DNA of 64,000 nt from Nocardia ignorata NBRC 108230 (lineage in GTDB: Bacteria > Actinomycetota > Actinomycetes > Mycobacteriales > Mycobacteriaceae), in contig NZ_BDBI01000016.1 of assembly GCF_001612905.1 (NCBI RefSeq), positions 1-64,000 on the forward strand, given 5' to 3'. Made by a program: the position numbers and the translations under genes. Shown here piece by piece: positions 61,695 through 64,000 of the stretch (position 1 is the first letter of the stretch; each line of letters opens with the position of its first letter). The notes under the pieces were generated by a model that had not been told where the DNA came from, searched no databases, and worked only from the letters and a program-made list of their open reading frames with translations.

Positions 61695-63479
61695 ATGGAA
61701 CCCATGAGCAGAACGAGCTTCGGCGATCAGGTTCAGCAGATGTGGCACACGCGGCCCGTCCGGCTGCCCCGGCAGGGGCCGATCGCCGGTGTGGCCGCCG
61801 GGTTCGGGTTGCGCTACGGCGTGGATCCGGTGCTGTTGCGGGTGGCGTTCGTGGTGTCGACCATTTTCGGTGGGGCGGGGATCATCCTGTATCTGCTGGC
61901 GTGGCTGGTGCTCGGCTCCGCGGGCAACGAGGCGTCGGCGGCCGAGTCGCTCAGCGGGCGTGGGTCGCATTCGCAGACGAAGACGATCGTGTTGATCGTG
62001 GCGCTGGCCATCGCGGTGTCGACCATGGGCCCGATGGGGTTGGGCCTGGGCGGTGGCGGCGTCATCAGCATGGGCTTGATGCTGGCCGGGTGGTGGATGC
62101 TCTATCTGCGTCATCCCGAGCTGCCCGCCGGTTTCGACAGCCGTCCCGCCCCGCTCGGCACCACCGGTTATCCCGGCGCGGGCTACCCGAATGCGATGTA
62201 CCCGTACACCGGCGAGGGCATGTACACGCCGTACACCAAACTCCCCGACGCCTACGTCCCCGATCCGGCGACGACCGTGCTCCCCCGCACGGAAAACCGC
62301 GCTGCGACAGCGGAACCCATGCCGTTGCTGCGGGTCGACGAGGCCGAGACGGTAGTACTGCACAAGCACACCGACGCCGTGCCACCACAGTCGTCGACCA
62401 CCGTCGGCGAATCCGTGACCACCCCGGAAGATGCCGAATCTACCGGCAGCACCCCGCCTTCCGAGCACACCGATGCTCGCCCTTCCGCGCCCATCGACGC
62501 AGAACTCGCGGACGCACCGAAACCTGACGAGTTCGGGGCGACGCCGACAACAGACGCCGGCATCCAGGAGGCCTCGGGAGCGGTCGTGGACAACCGAGAG
62601 GCATCGGCAGCAGACGCCCAACTCCGACGGGCGCCGACGGCGGACACAACACCGACCGCAGGGCACGAGTCCGGCGACGACCGATCCATCATCGATCTCG
62701 CGAAACCCGAGCCGGCCGCACACGCTGAACCGACCGGCCTGTCGACGATCGGCGACACCGCGATCCTTCCCAAGACCCCGGGCAGCCCCCACCTGCGCGC
62801 CCAGGTGCCACCCGGCTGGGACCCCCTGGCCGTGGCCCCGCTGGCCTGGGAGCTCCCCGAAGCCGTCCCCACCTTCGCCCCGGTCGCCCCGCAACCACCG
62901 AAACGCCCGCGCTCCCGGCTGACGCCGATCACCATCGGCCTGGCCATCCTCGCCGCCGCGGCAGCGGGTGCGGCCGCCGCGTCGGGCGTCGAATGGATGA
63001 CCCCCGCCCGTATCGCCGCCTTCGCCCTGGCCGTCGTCGGCCTCGGCCTCGTCGCAGGCGCGTTCCTGCGGCGCGGCTACGGACTGCTCGTCCTCACCGC
63101 ACCGCTGGCCGGCTTCGTCCTGCTGGCCTCGCTCATCGGGCCGATCGACTTCGAGAACAGCGGCAATGTGGGCGACCGCGTGTGGGCGCCGACCTCCGTG
63201 CAAGAACTGCGGCCCCGCTACGCCCTCGACATCGGTTCGGGCACATTGGATCTGCGCGGCCTCACGCTCACCGAATCACGAAGCGTCGAAGTCGCGGTGA
63301 ACATCGGCGATACGAAAATCAAGCTGCCGGAAGGGATGACGGTGAACACCACCTGCGACATCCGCGTCGCCGACAACCCGTGCGACGAGGGCCTGAGCGG
63401 ACCGAACGCCCCCGGCGCACCGGTCCTCGACCTGCACATCACGATGCACCTCGGCGACGTGGAGGTGACCCGTGGCTGA
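61695..63479 (+). CDS. PspC-domain membrane protein with LiaF-like C-terminus
   Basis: The 594-aa protein has an N-terminal PspC domain (about 18-75, RQGPIAGVAAGFGLRYGVDPVLLRVAFVVSTIFGGAGIILYLLAW). Two more helices precede a long acidic, Thr/Pro/Ala-rich linker (about 150-390). Four helices and a C-terminal beta domain (GSGTLDLRGLTLTESRSVEVAVNIGDTKIKLPEGMTV) follow, resembling the LiaF/DUF1707-linked adhesin-like fold used in membrane-stress sensing. The stop overlaps the start of the next gene. It faces the PspC kinase across the MspA and nSTAND genes. Confidence 0.85.
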   Translation: MEPMSRTSFGDQVQQMWHTRPVRLPRQGPIAGVAAGFGLRYGVDPVLLRVAFVVSTIFGGAGIILYLLAWLVLGSAGNEASAAESLSGRGSHSQTKTIVLIVALAIAVSTMGPMGLGLGGGGVISMGLMLAGWWMLYLRHPELPAGFDSRPAPLGTTGYPGAGYPNAMYPYTGEGMYTPYTKLPDAYVPDPATTVLPRTENRAATAEPMPLLRVDEAETVVLHKHTDAVPPQSSTTVGESVTTPEDAESTGSTPPSEHTDARPSAPIDAELADAPKPDEFGATPTTDAGIQEASGAVVDNREASAADAQLRRAPTADTTPTAGHESGDDRSIIDLAKPEPAAHAEPTGLSTIGDTAILPKTPGSPHLRAQVPPGWDPLAVAPLAWELPEAVPTFAPVAPQPPKRPRSRLTPITIGLAILAAAAAGAAAASGVEWMTPARIAAFALAVVGLGLVAGAFLRRGYGLLVLTAPLAGFVLLASLIGPIDFENSGNVGDRVWAPTSVQELRPRYALDIGSGTLDLRGLTLTESRSVEVAVNIGDTKIKLPEGMTVNTTCDIRVADNPCDEGLSGPNAPGAPVLDLHITMHLGDVEVTRG

Positions 63480-63678
63480 CTCGACGAAAACCGAACGCCG
63501 CCCGGCCTTTTCCCTGCTCGTCACCGGGCTCCTCGCCCTGGCGGTGAGCGTGTGGGCCCTGCTCGGCGCACCGACCCCCGACGGCGGCGGCATCGTACCG
63601 ATGGGCTGGGGCGTGGTGATCGTGGCCAGCGTCGTCGGCCTGCTGCTCGTCCTCTCCCCCCGCCGCAAACGGCACTGA
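63472..63678 (+). CDS. Small two-helix membrane protein coupled to PspC gene
   Basis: The 68-aa protein starts at a GTG inside the end of the PspC gene (8-bp overlap), so the two are coupled. Two helices are visible, FSLLVTGLLALAVSVWALLG and WGVVIVASVVGLLLVLS, with basic tail RRKRH. No family is recognised. It is likely a partner of the PspC protein. A terminator follows 22 bp downstream. Confidence 0.7.
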   Translation: MADSTKTERRPAFSLLVTGLLALAVSVWALLGAPTPDGGGIVPMGWGVVIVASVVGLLLVLSPRRKRH

Positions 63679-63700
63679 CGAGAACAACGACATCAGAACG

Positions 63701-63732
63701 AGAGATGGCCCGTCATCAGACGGGCCATCTCT
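63701..63732. terminator. Bidirectional terminator between PspC operon and guaA
   Basis: A perfect 14-bp stem, AGAGATGGCCCGTC (63701-63714) with 63719-63732, has a 4-base loop and lies between two convergent units. Confidence 0.8.
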
Positions 63733-63752
63733 GTTGCAGGGGCAACCCCTGA

Positions 63753-64000
<248 letters not shown>

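Overview
The window is a high-GC actinobacterial chromosome segment, most likely from Nocardia or a close relative in the mycolic-acid actinomycetes (Mycobacteriales). This is inference from gene content and order. cdd and deoA are divergent to sdhCDAB, as at Mycobacterium tuberculosis Rv3314c-Rv3319. There is also a CYP125-type steroid hydroxylase, an imuA'/imuB/dnaE2 mutasome, an MspA-family porin gene and a SAM-IV riboswitch. No rRNA, tRNA, CRISPR array or prophage was seen.

Layout. 1-6.1 kb: pyrimidine salvage (cdd, deoA, small membrane protein) facing the succinate dehydrogenase operon. 6.1-9.5 kb: a reductase-like gene and a DoxX-family gene around tandem operators, then a CYP125-TetR operon with a KstR-like site. 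9.5-22.7 kb: fructosamine kinase family, secreted sphingomyelinase, radC with an orphan antitoxin-like gene, phenylalanine hydroxylase, SnoaL-like protein, an MFS/TetR efflux operon with a clear operator, DacB-type carboxypeptidase, YihY protein, trpS, a DUF2236/TetR pair and a barnase/barstar pair. 22.7-25 kb: a decayed tnpB element abutting the 3' end of an exonuclease III gene. 25-36.5 kb: hydrolase, acyl-CoA dehydrogenase, NCS1 permease, SDR, lipoprotein, two MFS transporters, NADP isocitrate dehydrogenase, TetR.

36.6-39.3 kb is the metY-metX operon. Its leader joins a SAM-IV riboswitch to a 10-codon upstream ORF with three consecutive Cys codons. 39.3-44.1 kb holds a second DUF2236/TetR pair, an HxlR/nitroreductase pair with a perfect operator, and small housekeeping genes. 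44.1-53 kb carries the SOS mutasome in two parts: a small helical gene plus dnaE2, and imuA'-imuB, each behind a LexA-type box. A sucrase/ferredoxin-like gene and an SDR gene lie between them.

53-64 kb: a membrane Ser/Thr kinase, a NarL-type response regulator and a PspC-fused histidine kinase separated by a 42-bp tandem repeat. A secreted MspA-family protein and a 1277-aa nSTAND/WD40 protein follow, then a PspC protein with a small membrane partner, and the 3' end of guaA at the right edge.

Most convincing points for follow-up: the two-signal metYX leader, the gene carried with dnaE2 behind a LexA box, the nSTAND/WD40 protein between two PspC genes, the twice-frameshifted tnpB whose right end may supply the xthA stop codon, and several well-formed operators next to TetR/HxlR genes.
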